From Desertibacillus haloalkaliphilus (lineage in GTDB: Bacteria > Bacillota > Bacilli > Bacillales > KJ1-10-99), in NCBI RefSeq assembly GCF_019039105.1, contig NZ_JAHPIV010000014.1, positions 62,001-126,000 on the forward strand: a stretch of DNA of 64,000 nucleotides, written 5' to 3'. Below the pieces are notes generated by a model, which saw only the letters and a program-made list of their open reading frames with translations, was not told the origin of the DNA and made no database searches. Below are positions 45,035 to 54,559 of this stretch, one piece after another (the first letter of the stretch is position 1; every line of letters starts with the position of its first letter). A program made the translations under genes and the position numbers.

Positions 45035-45676
45035 TTAGTAAGTTGGATAAGACCAATCTGTCGGTTTCGGCGCTGAAATCATTTGAATCTTTCCGTTAAC
45101 CACTAATACATATTGACCGAAACCCTTGTCGTTCACATACCAGCAAATGTTTGAGCGTAACGATTCAGAAGCCTTGTGATCGTGGAGTGGCACCAAGGAT
45201 TTATAAATAGTCGATAACCATCCCTTTTGAACGTTTTCTCTAACTGTTACCGGCATGAATTTACGAGGATAATGATTAATGATCCAGCAGCCAAATGACC
45301 GATCCGGTGCAACATACCAATAAGCATCTTTATGTACCTGATGAGTACTTGGTTGTTCTGGATAATTCATGTCTTCTTGACCACGGTTCGCTTCACCCAT
45401 AAACTCAAACAGAAAGTTCGCATCCTCAAAATCAATATCATACTCATCATCAAGATACGTGAATTTGTACTTACTTAATGGGTGATCTCCTTTATCCTTC
45501 CCATCAAATTTCGAACATCGGAGAGGGGTACGTGGAGAATCAACCTCAACATTATGATAAATGCCACACTCACTTGTTTTTTTATCAAAATAAGAGCAAT
45601 GCGTACGGCATGTTTTCTTCATTTCATTACCACCTGTTTTTTTATGATTATCGACAACTAATTCAAGATCATTCAT
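45035..45676 (-). CDS. Unknown protein with N-terminal Cys motif
   Basis: This 213-residue protein starts after GGGGAGGG. The N-terminal part holds CRTHCSYFDKKTSECGIYHN, then PLRCSKF, a Cys/His cluster that could bind zinc or Fe-S. The C-terminal 100 residues are Trp/Tyr-rich with CWYVNDKGFGQYVLVVNGKI. No family recognised. Confidence 0.6.
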   Translation of the reverse strand: MNDLELVVDNHKKTGGNEMKKTCRTHCSYFDKKTSECGIYHNVEVDSPRTPLRCSKFDGKDKGDHPLSKYKFTYLDDEYDIDFEDANFLFEFMGEANRGQEDMNYPEQPSTHQVHKDAYWYVAPDRSFGCWIINHYPRKFMPVTVRENVQKGWLSTIYKSLVPLHDHKASESLRSNICWYVNDKGFGQYVLVVNGKIQMISAPKPTDWSYPTY

Positions 45677-45697
45677 CTTAGATCCCTCCCCGTTTTT

Positions 45698-46279
45698 TTA
45701 AATGACGTGAAATACATAAGGGATAAATAAGGATAAGGTTCCCATTAAAAAAGCACCGATTTTCAGCCCTCGTTGCCATCGAAAGTAGTCTTGATGATCA
45801 TGCATTTGATAAAACATCTTAACGATAGCTGCAACTAAAAACATCCCAAATGCCAAGTACAAACTTACCTCTTGCAAAAGAAGAACAACATCACTTACTA
45901 ATAGTGTAAAATCTGTTAAAGTTCCTGTCAAGAGAAAAACAGGCCCTACTCGAATAATTAAAATTGCAATGAATGAAAAAATCATCGTATTGGTTGCCCA
46001 TTTCATCCATTCACCATTTCGTAAAATCATAGACATAATCATGCCAATTACACCTGCAATGAAGATTAACGTAATAACATTAACGCCAATCGTATAAGCG
46101 GATGGCATCCATCCGCTAACAGAGTTTGTAAAAGAGGACAATGGACCTTCATCCGTTATGGACTCATTTGAATTGACCGACTGATTATAAGTGTTTACGT
46201 CAAATCCTTCCGCAAACATCGGTAATTGGAATGAAAATAGAAAGAAAATAGCTACTAAGCCAGAAAATAAAATTTTCAC
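45698..46279 (-). CDS. Membrane protein with signal peptide
   Basis: This 193-residue protein starts at GTG overlapping the upstream stop, with AAGGAG before it. A signal peptide ends near MFAEG. Four hydrophobic helices follow (about residues 60-82, 92-115, 125-150, 170-190). The layout recalls small inner-membrane parts of type IV secretion systems, but no transfer ATPase is in the window. Function unknown. Confidence 0.6.
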   Translation of the reverse strand: MKILFSGLVAIFFLFSFQLPMFAEGFDVNTYNQSVNSNESITDEGPLSSFTNSVSGWMPSAYTIGVNVITLIFIAGVIGMIMSMILRNGEWMKWATNTMIFSFIAILIIRVGPVFLLTGTLTDFTLLVSDVVLLLQEVSLYLAFGMFLVAAIVKMFYQMHDHQDYFRWQRGLKIGAFLMGTLSLFIPYVFHVI

Positions 46280-46998
46280 CGATTAACCAACTCCTTGGTT
46301 TCGCGGTTGAGCAATTTTTCTTCCGGTAGAAGATCATTCTTTGAAGATTTTACTTGTAACATTTGGTTTGCAATATCAAATCTCATTTTTTCACAAATGA
46401 TAGGAATTTCGTATGTATAATACTGTTCTTTATCCGCCCAATGTTTAACATGATTTAAGACTCCTGTCCACTGGTCTAGTAGTTGCTGATTCACCTTTTC
46501 GGTTTCATTAACTAGTTTCGGAATTTCATAACCATTAATCTCCAAATCCAAATACACGTTACATAGCGTACCCCGATGTCCAACAAACGTCACTTGATTT
46601 GCGAATTTAGATAGAACCAACAATCGACTAAATTCATTATATATAAATCCATACCATTCTTCTTTTTTGCGTTTATCGATACCAATATTAATGCGTGCAG
46701 AAATTCTAGAATGGTCAATTTCGCCAGTAGCTAAGGTATTCACTTTTAAGCTGAGATCTGTACGAACAAGGTTGGTTAATAAATGAAACCAATAATTGTT
46801 CGCATAATCCATTTCATTGAACACATTTTCATAGTAATCATCTCGAGAACTGATTCCTTTTGGCCCTCTCGGTTTAAGCAATGCAAAGCTGTTTTGATCC
46901 TCGCGGTGACTGTATTCCATCATTACCTCACTAACAGCAATGTCGTTTTGTTTTAATCCATTTACTAATTCTTCGATTTTTTCTATCGACAATATCAT
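46276..46998 (-). CDS. Unknown protein, 240 aa
   Basis: GGGGGAAC precedes MILSIEKIEELV. It is a soluble alpha/beta protein with Tyr/Trp-rich segments (YYENVFNEMDYANNYWFHLL) and YIYNEF-like strands. It overlaps the following membrane protein gene. I see no catalytic motif. Confidence 0.6.
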   Translation of the reverse strand: MILSIEKIEELVNGLKQNDIAVSEVMMEYSHREDQNSFALLKPRGPKGISSRDDYYENVFNEMDYANNYWFHLLTNLVRTDLSLKVNTLATGEIDHSRISARINIGIDKRKKEEWYGFIYNEFSRLLVLSKFANQVTFVGHRGTLCNVYLDLEINGYEIPKLVNETEKVNQQLLDQWTGVLNHVKHWADKEQYYTYEIPIICEKMRFDIANQMLQVKSSKNDLLPEEKLLNRETKELVNR

Positions 46999-47322
46999 AC
47001 AAAGTTCCCCCTTCTTTGGTTGACAATTAAAAATTTTATCATAAGTGAAATTTTTATATTAGGTAATTCTTCCTAAACTATGGTTTTTTAACCAAATTAG
47101 TCATAAAGAATGAATAATTTTTTTCACTTTAGAAAACCATTCATTTAACAGACTTTTTTCGACATATTACATATATATTTCGACAAACACCACCTTATTT
47201 TAAGTTGCTAAGTTGAGGTTAAATTACCCCCCTCTTCCTTAAATACCCAATATTGAGTGACAAAGTTCCTACTCGAATTCTTTTGGATCTTTGAGGAAGA
47301 GGGCGACATATGTCGCAACCTC
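46999..47322. other. Gap with inverted repeat and 14-bp palindrome
   Basis: CCCTCTTCCTT (near 47231) and AGGAAGAGGG (near 47303) form a distant inverted repeat. Beside it, GCGACATATGTCGC at 47303-47316 is a perfect 14-bp palindrome, possibly an operator. The palindrome lies seven bases past the 47323 stop. The rest is AT-rich and holds no gene. Confidence 0.45.
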
Positions 47323-48288
47323 TTATTCTGATGATGCCTTCATCAACCCCATTTCTTTATCTTCAACCACGACAAGGTTTTTAGCGATAATTTCATCCCC
47401 ATCCCTTGTCACATCGAGGCCAATTAACGAGTCAATCTGAAGGCGATCCACTTTATACTTCCCAATTTCAATCCACACTCTTTGACTCTCATCTACAAAA
47501 TGAATGTGATGTCCTTGTTTACCAATCACACGGCCAAACCATCGCTGATTTCCCTGCTTTGAATCAGCAACATATGCGGTCGAAAAATGATCAACAAGGT
47601 CTGCTGGTAGCGGAGCCCATCTTTCTTCATTCTCGCTTTCACTCTCATCTAAAATGTCCTCTTCATAAATGTAAAAGAAGGAGGTATCCTCTTCTTCAAT
47701 ATCCCTCTCTACTTGGCCTGTTCGCCCTACTTTGTCTCCTTGATCAATACTTACATCCTTATCTAAAATTAATTGTTTCGTTTCACTAACACTACTAGTA
47801 GGTAAACCTGACAAATCATGACTCTTTTCTTCTCCTGACATTTCCTCATTCAATAACTCATCTAACAACTCATCATCCTCAATCGTTTCACTAAGTACCA
47901 CATACCCATGCTCCTGTTCTTTCCGATCTACAGATTCACTATCTTCCATCAAATCGTTTTGAAGATCAGACAGAAGCTGGTCAGCTCCTGTCCCCTCTTC
48001 TATGGAAGAATGTTCAACATGTTTTTCCCTGGATTCTGACATGAAATTAGGTTCAACAACCGTATGGAAATGGTCGTTATAACTTGACGCATCGATAGAA
48101 CCATCAGGTAAATATGAGAGTTTACCGATTAATTCACGATCATAACCTACGGCATCTGTTAATTTCGTTTCCTTTTTACTATCTTTTTCGTAGTAAGCCT
48201 TTAAATTTATTTCAATCCAGTACCATTCCAAGATGTAGTAAAAAGTGATTGCCACCATTGCTATTAAATCTGATACCAATATATACAT
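47323..48288 (-). CDS. Membrane-anchored acidic protein
   Basis: This 321-residue protein has one N-terminal membrane helix (VSDLIAMVAITFYYILEWYW). A long, very acidic, low-complexity middle follows (many Glu/Asp/Ser). The final 80 residues form a globular domain (WFGRVIGKQGHHIHFVDES, IGLDVTRDGDEIIAKNLVVV) that looks barrel-like. GGGAGGACG precedes the ATG. Role unknown. Confidence 0.6.
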   Translation of the reverse strand: MYILVSDLIAMVAITFYYILEWYWIEINLKAYYEKDSKKETKLTDAVGYDRELIGKLSYLPDGSIDASSYNDHFHTVVEPNFMSESREKHVEHSSIEEGTGADQLLSDLQNDLMEDSESVDRKEQEHGYVVLSETIEDDELLDELLNEEMSGEEKSHDLSGLPTSSVSETKQLILDKDVSIDQGDKVGRTGQVERDIEEEDTSFFYIYEEDILDESESENEERWAPLPADLVDHFSTAYVADSKQGNQRWFGRVIGKQGHHIHFVDESQRVWIEIGKYKVDRLQIDSLIGLDVTRDGDEIIAKNLVVVEDKEMGLMKASSE

Positions 48289-48315
48289 GAAAAACGTCCT
48301 CCCATTATTTAAAAA

Positions 48316-49082
48316 TCATTCGTCAAAAATGAGCTCAAATGCCAATTGTCCTTCAATCGCATCAGTTTTCTTTCGCTTTTTTGTCTTCACTTCTGCTTCT
48401 ACAAGACGAAACGCATTGTCTTGTTCCTCCGGCTGTTCATCACCTGTTAAGTGATAAAGAATTTGTCCATCCGGGGCTGAAGTAAAACCAAATGCTTCGA
48501 CCATATCAACTTTCAGGATGCCATTCTGAACCGAAAATCCAGGGATGCCACCTTGAACCTTGTCCACGACTTCATCAAGTTTCTTCAGTAACACATTTTT
48601 GGTTGGAACCGATGTAAGCGTAGATTCAATCCATGAGATGATTTGGTCTTTGATGCTAATATCATCACTAGATTCTGGATCAATCCCACACATACGTAAG
48701 GTTTGACTCGCTAGAGCCTTCATTCTAGAAGATAGAACATCTTTAAACTCCGACTCGTTGACCGTTTCGACATCTTCTAAATCCTTTGCTGCAAGCTCCG
48801 TCCAAGCATTTGCAACATCAGACGAGGCAAAACAATCAGCTAAATCGGATGCTAGCGAGGATTGACCGTCACGACTATATTGAGCTAGTTCACTCTTGTC
48901 TAGTCGACCTTCCGTTAATAGAGCATGTCCTCTCGCACTCATAATCTTTAAAAATTGCGCCATCTGTTGACTGCCGTTATACACCAGGTAGTATACGCGA
49001 CACTCTTGATCCTGCCCAATGCGCCACGCGCGTCTGCTAGATTGACGAATCTTAGAGATTTGATAATCTAGCTGTGTAATGC
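48316..49082 (-). CDS. SNF2-like helicase, exon 2 (C-terminal part)
   Basis: This is the downstream exon of the helicase gene begun at 54434. Reading from 49082 it supplies ITQLDYQISKIRQSSRRAWR and IGQDQECRVYYLVYNGSQQ, that is helicase motif VI (the arginine finger and RIGQ). A C-terminal domain of about 220 residues ends ELIFDE. The sum of both exons is 3345 bases (1114 residues), divisible by three, which supports the splice sites. An internal GTG at 48984 is not a real start. Confidence 0.85.
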
Positions 49083-49274
49083 ATCCCTAATCCTTCTAGT
49101 AATACTAGGGAGGATTAGGGGTAGCATTTACCCATTTCGGGTCCGATAGGTAAGAGATATCCTTAGCATTACCTATTAGGATCTCTTTTCCCCCGGCTCG
49201 CACCGTACGTGAAGGTTTCCCTTCATACGGCGCCCCATCGTCGTTTCATAACTGGTTGACTTAAACCAGTTGCC

Positions 49275-50045
49275 CTATTTGACTTCCTCCGTTAACTTTT
49301 CTCGGAAATTGAGAATCTTCTTCCAAACTTTAATCCCTAACTTAGAATAGTCTTTGTCATTGTGAATTTTGGAGTGACATTGTATATGCAGTGTTGCAAG
49401 GTTAGATACCTTGTTTACCTTATCTGTTGGTAGTCTGGGATTGATATGATGTGTCGTTAGATTAAACCCTTCGATTTTCTCACCGCAGACTCTGCATTTC
49501 CCTTTATCTCTATTGAATGTGTACGCTCTGTTGAGAAAGTACTCGAAGTTGTATAAACTTCTTGTTTGCCCGTAAGCGATACGTTCGGACAAGGTTGTAT
49601 TAAGGAGTTCATCGGCTCTTTTGAGTAAAGGGATTTTCCCCGTTCTTCTTTCGTGAAGTTTTCTCCCTTCCGAAGAGTAAGGAGTTTCCTTTTGGTTCTT
49701 TAGTCGAGTAGTAGTGTACTTCACAAAGAAAAGATGTGTGATACCTATAGTCATTTCACCGTACCTTATAGAAGGTATTTTGGTGGTGTATGACTGATGA
49801 ACTGACCTTAAGTTATCTACCTTGTTCGCTGGCATAAGTTTCCCGCCATGTCTCCGCAGTGTCCAATAGGCTGCATCATAAATATGTCGTGCATATCTAT
49901 TGAATATGACGTTGACATAAGTCGCACATTCATAATAGTTGTGGAGCCCTTTAATTTTGGAGTTAATAAGGTTGATTTTGTGTATTAATCTCTTCTTATC
50001 TTTCTCCTTTTTAAGAGCTACAATGTCTTTCCTTATCATTTTCAA
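49275..50045 (-). CDS. Intron-encoded protein, maturase and HNH part
   Basis: This C-terminal part of the intron protein has the maturase (X) domain (NSKIKGLHNYYECATYVNVI) and the HNH endonuclease domain (CRVCGEKIEGFNLTTHHINP, LHIQCHSKIHN). It continues, in another frame, the reverse transcriptase open frame that ends at 50054. Joining them needs one extra A in the run GTAAACTG. As written, this part would need its own start (ATG at 50045) and may not be translated well. Confidence 0.8.
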   Translation of the reverse strand: MKMIRKDIVALKKEKDKKRLIHKINLINSKIKGLHNYYECATYVNVIFNRYARHIYDAAYWTLRRHGGKLMPANKVDNLRSVHQSYTTKIPSIRYGEMTIGITHLFFVKYTTTRLKNQKETPYSSEGRKLHERRTGKIPLLKRADELLNTTLSERIAYGQTRSLYNFEYFLNRAYTFNRDKGKCRVCGEKIEGFNLTTHHINPRLPTDKVNKVSNLATLHIQCHSKIHNDKDYSKLGIKVWKKILNFREKLTEEVK

Positions 50046-50053
50046 CTTCGGTT

Positions 50054-51142
50054 TCAGTTTACTCTCATCAGGTTTATATATCCGCTTCGTGATTTACCTT
50101 TAATCACTTTAAAAGTGAATCCTAGGAATCGAATGGGTTTCTTCTTGATATTAGTGATATGCGTTTTATCTTCGGACAAATCCAGCTTTAGGTTGCTTTT
50201 AAGGTATTTGGCAATGCGATATTTCCACTTTTCTGCATTTCTTTTTGAGTTAGTTATTAATATCCAATCATCTGCGTATCTAATTAAGTATGCAGGTTTA
50301 AAACGATCTCCACCATTTCTTAGAGCTCTATTTCTTTTGCTAGCTGTACTGTATTGGTGTTTGGTTCGTTTCTCTTCCCACTCTCTTGTTATCCAGTTAT
50401 CAAACTTGTCAAGATACACATTGGCTAGAAGTGGGGAGATAATACCACCCTGAGGTGTCCCTATTTCGTTTTTCTGAACCTCGTTCATAATTCCCGCTTC
50501 TAGCATTGATTTAATGATCATAAGTACCCTTTTATCCCGTATACCCATACCCCATAACTTCTTAAGGAGTATACGGTGATTTACGTTGTCAAAGAATTTA
50601 CTTATATCGCCTTCTACTACCCAGTAACAACCAGTTTTGCGGACAATATCAGTTGTTCTTTCGATAGCCATTTGTGCACTTCTCATGGGACGAAAACCAT
50701 ATGAGTGTGCAAAGAATTGTGCTTCTACGATAGGTTCAATGACAATCCTTACACATTCTTGTATGATTCTGTCTATGATAGATGGTATGCCTAGAGGTCG
50801 TTTTTCACTTGTTCCCGGTTTCGGAATGAAAACTCTTCTAACCGGTCGTGGTTTGTAATTTATTAGAGTTGATTTAACCCTTTCAATTACTTCGTTATAA
50901 TCCTTCTTTAGAATATCCTCTTGCATATTCTCTCCATCTGAACCTGGTGTTTGGCTACCTTGGTTTCCTTTGATATTGTGGATTGCCGTTAGGATCACTA
51001 CGTCTGAATTTATAATTTCTAGTAAACCTTTAAATGCGAATATTCTTCCACTCTCTTTTCCTTCTTTAGCTTTCGTGAAGAAGGTGTCTACTATTGTTTG
51101 GAGTTCACTCTCTGATTTCGGATAGTTTAATTTTTGAGCCAA
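50054..51142 (-). CDS. Intron-encoded reverse transcriptase part
   Basis: This 362-residue frame carries reverse transcriptase domains 0-7: RRVFIPKPGTSEKRPLGIPS, YWVVEGDISKFFDNVNHRIL, GTPQGGIISPLLANVYLD and YLIRYADDWILITN with the catalytic YADD. It starts at TTG after AAGGAG and stops at RVN, just before the maturase. The break is a one-base frameshift relative to usual intron proteins (about 600 residues). Confidence 0.85.
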   Translation of the reverse strand: MAQKLNYPKSESELQTIVDTFFTKAKEGKESGRIFAFKGLLEIINSDVVILTAIHNIKGNQGSQTPGSDGENMQEDILKKDYNEVIERVKSTLINYKPRPVRRVFIPKPGTSEKRPLGIPSIIDRIIQECVRIVIEPIVEAQFFAHSYGFRPMRSAQMAIERTTDIVRKTGCYWVVEGDISKFFDNVNHRILLKKLWGMGIRDKRVLMIIKSMLEAGIMNEVQKNEIGTPQGGIISPLLANVYLDKFDNWITREWEEKRTKHQYSTASKRNRALRNGGDRFKPAYLIRYADDWILITNSKRNAEKWKYRIAKYLKSNLKLDLSEDKTHITNIKKKPIRFLGFTFKVIKGKSRSGYINLMRVN

Positions 51143-51856
51143 TGCAACCACCTCCTTTGGATGGTTTTATTGGTTTTAGTCAGGTTTGCACAACGGCTTC
51201 CTAAACAGGTTAACGTGTTAGTCAGGTAAACAACGACTATGCCCCTTCACTCCACACTCATTACAAGTGCTTCCTCATTACTACGGGCTCCCGTCCTTCG
51301 GATACAGTAATCATTTCCTATTACTTAGAGTCTTGGGTGCTCATTCACCTACTCATACTCTTCCGAAGTTCCTCTGTTCCTTGTATCCTAGCTTTACATA
51401 ATCACCTTAGCTCTCCTCTATGACCCGTTAGCCATCTTTTTATCCACTGCTAGCCGGATTAAAGACACATTTCTTTTAGAAGAAAGGTGCAGACAAAGCA
51501 ACTACCAATACTTTGTCCACGGCTAAACTCCTTTGGGAGCTACTACCTTTAATTCGGTAATACATCATCTTTCGAGCCGTACATACGAGGATTCCTGATG
51601 AGTAAGCATAGTGATTTTATAGCCCCCCGATTACTTTACTAACCACTTCTCAGGTCTGTGTTTCACCGCCTTCACCGAGCTTCGAACCTCCTATTAATAA
51701 GAATAGGACGCACGTCGGAGTATTAGGGCAAGATTGCTAGCATTCAATCTCGGATAGGAACTCCCCCTATCTATTCAGATACAAAGTTAGTATCAGATTC
51801 GATACCCTCAGTTTTACCTCATATTTCTACAGGGATTGTCTGAGAACAGAGCGCAC

Positions 51857-54434
51857 GATAGTAAATGATAGATGGCCAGTATAATAGATCCAAACCGACC
51901 TCAACTAATCCCATATTACAGATGACCACTGGAATTTCCGCTTCTTTTAATTCTTCCAATCGATCTGAACGTTTATCGGTATTCGTCTCGTTCAGAATAC
52001 GACACGTAATCCCTTCTTCTCTTAAAACCTCTTGAATCCGTTCGTTAATACCAAATTTGCCTGTATATTGAGTGAACACGACGCAACGACGATTCTCACG
52101 AAGCTCTTTTTTCACAAGCTTAATTAATTCTCTTTCTTTTGCATGACGTCCATCAATTGATGGAGCACCAATGACATCGCCATCATCATCATCCCCAAAC
52201 TGTACATAAGCACCTAAGTCTGGACGATCAGCATAGTTGATGGTGGCGGGGATAAATTTTGAGAATGCTCCTTTTGCACCAGCCATCGCAGCTAGACTAC
52301 AACGCTTGTGTAGTTCTTCGTGAAAGCTGTGATAATAGGAACCGTGCTCACGATCAAAATCTATGAAAATAGGCATCTCCTTAAGTTCAACCAATGGAAG
52401 TCCCATATCACCAAGTTCTAAAAACCCTGCCTTGTGTAACAAGAATTGCGTTGTCATTTGTGGTGCAATCCCAGGTTCCTCCGTAGGCATTTGAGCTTTA
52501 CGCTTTCTGCGAGTGGTCCAACCGGTTTCTTCTTCGTCGTCTAACTTCACCACTTGCTTAAGCTTCCCATATCGTTCCGCCCACGTGATATCACCCGTTT
52601 TATGATTGACATCAACTTCAAGTAGTGACTTCGCATCGGTTCTCCAAAGAATCTCCTTAATACTCGTCGATTTACCTGTCGTTAGAGTTCCAGTCAGTAG
52701 TAAATTCTTCTTTGCCGCTTTGACCATTTGAGCAAACGCATCACCACGTCCTGAGTCACCAGCTTTTGCTTGGTGCACCTCATCCATGATAAACAAGTCA
52801 AACCAGCCATTCATACGCCTTAAAACATTAGAGATGTTTGTGCGCTTACGAATACGTGTCTCCCCACGCTTTTTAATCGCGGGTCTCCACAGCTTTGTAT
52901 GGCACTCACTCTCATGTTCCTTAAGATCTTGTAAAAACTCTTCCTTTTCAGGTTCATTTTTATAAAAATTCGTATTATGAGTACATTTCTTTACTCGTCT
53001 AGACTTACGCCATTTAACTTTTTGCCCTTCAATCAAACCATTGGGTCCAAGCTTTCCACCCATACGAGCTTCTTCGATCTCTTCATGAGACGGCGGCCAT
53101 CCATATGCTAAATCACCCCATTCAAGCGGTTGGATTTCCTCATCCACCGTTTTCATGAGTTGATTACCACAATCAGGACAATGCCACCCATATTCAGATT
53201 TCGTGCCTTTCACTCGTTTCCATACACCGCCAAAGTACGGTTCTGGACTCATTTTCGCTTTATCAATCCCAACTAAATAAAACTCTAATCCTTGGGGTTG
53301 ATAGCCATTCCGTACTTTTCGATAGAGTTGTAAAGCCTCATTGGAATTATTAATGATATGAACCTTTGCGTGTGGCAGCGTAGGCAAAATCTCTTTTGAT
53401 CGCCATTTTTTCAACGTGATACCTGGAGCTGATAATAAAACCGCCGTTCCACGATTTGCGCCGTTTTGCTTGCGACGTTCATGAAGAACTGTTGTTACAC
53501 CTGTAGAAATGATCGACTTCCCAGTTCCCATGTCACCCGAGCAAATCACACTAGTTTCATAATCTAGTGTGTTTACAAGTGCCTGAATCATGTTAGCCTG
53601 TGCTGGGAATGGAATCCGCTTCATTGTTGTCCCAATAGCAGGATCAATCGGGTCACCGACTTGGTGACGGGGTTTCAATTTTGCCAATAACTTCCCAAAT
53701 ACTTCGGAGTTATTGAGCATATAGTCTTTCATTCCCCACTCAGGATTAAAACGTCCTTGAACCGTTGTTTTCGGTATGATTAACCGACAACCTCTGCGTA
53801 TAAGAACATTATTCATTTCACCTACAGCTGTTCCGTTCTCCCGTTCTTCCTCCATGATTTTTTTCATATACGATAATTCTTCTGAAATGACTTCTAGCAC
53901 TTCATTTTCATTACCGTCAAAGCGACATGCTTTCATATCTGGCCATAACGTTGTTAAATCAGGATTTTGGATCACTTGCAGTTGACTCACCTTGTCACTA
54001 AATAATTCATTATAGTGTTCAAGCCACTCTTTCGGTAACCCGAAACGCGCTTGCACATGATGAGACACTGCTTTTTCAACGTCGCCATCTAAAGCGATGA
54101 TATAGCCCGTATCGCTTTTATCTGACTCTAATTGCTCTTCAATCCCTTGTATGGTAGCTAAGGAATTATAAACCATCCCATGAACAACATCACCTTCACC
54201 AATTTTCCTCTCAAGGCGTCTATATGGATGTAAGGATCGAAAATACTCTTCATTGTCTATAAACAGTGGGCGATTTTCAATAAAGCCAGCTGTAACAGCC
54301 GTTGTCGCCTCTGGAATTCCAACATAAGATGCAGCAATCACTCGGTTTTTATCCTCCAGTGGATCAACCACTAAAAAGTGAAGTGTTGCATCAAAATGTC
54401 TGTCTTGCGCTCTCATAGAAACATTCATACTCAT
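51857..54434 (-). CDS. SNF2-like helicase, exon 1 (N-terminal part)
   Basis: This exon gives about 859 residues. After an N-terminal region of 290 residues come the Walker A loop ICSGDMGTGKSII, motif Ia, a Cys/His insert (CPDCGNQL...CTHNT), the DEVH box LFIMDEVHQAK, LLTGTLTTG, and RCVVFTQYTGKFG. The exon ends in LDLLYWPSIIYY, and the intron interrupts just before motif VI. It should remodel protein-DNA complexes. The next gene upstream is a methyltransferase, a common pairing on mobile elements. Confidence 0.88.
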
Positions 54435-54466
54435 ATCATTCGCCTTGACCTATGAAATGAATAGTC

Positions 54467-54516
54467 GGAGGGGGAAACCCTCTGACCATCATCATAAGTC
54501 AGAGGGCAATCCCTCC
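54467..54516 (-). promoter_or_regulatory. GGAGGG-containing leader hairpin before helicase
   Basis: GGAGGG-ATT-GCCCTCTGAC pairs with GTCAGAGGGT-TTC-CCCCTCC around a TTATGATGATG loop, with an internal loop. This is a very stable stem 33 bases upstream of the helicase ATG. Confidence 0.6.
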
Positions 54517-54559
54517 TTTTTACTACTTCATTTTCATCTATATAAAAGCAAATGCTTTG

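Larger units (their letters stand above)
49083..51856 (-). mobile_element. Group II intron with 3' extension
   Basis: The 5' end is GTGCG (51856), the group II consensus. Domain V is GAGCCG-type: GCCGTATGAAGGGAAACC, TTCACGTACGGTGCGAGCC near 49230-49190. A domain VI-like stem with GGATATCTCTTACCTAT follows. The reading frame demands splicing about 60 bases further, after ...TTAGGGAT (49083), so there is an extra hairpin (CTAATCCT...AGGATTAG). This resembles the extended intron B.c.I4 of Bacillus cereus. Length 2774 bases. Confidence 0.88.

Noticed and set aside
45698-46998. Possible type IV secretion genes
   Set aside because: Only general membrane character is seen; no VirB4, VirD4 or relaxase motif anywhere in the window.
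48316-48984. Separate gene starting at the internal GTG
   Set aside because: The frame continues upstream to helicase motif VI and joins exon 1 across the intron.
54467-54516. Helicase leader hairpin as an intrinsic terminator
   Set aside because: No T-run follows the stem on the minus strand.
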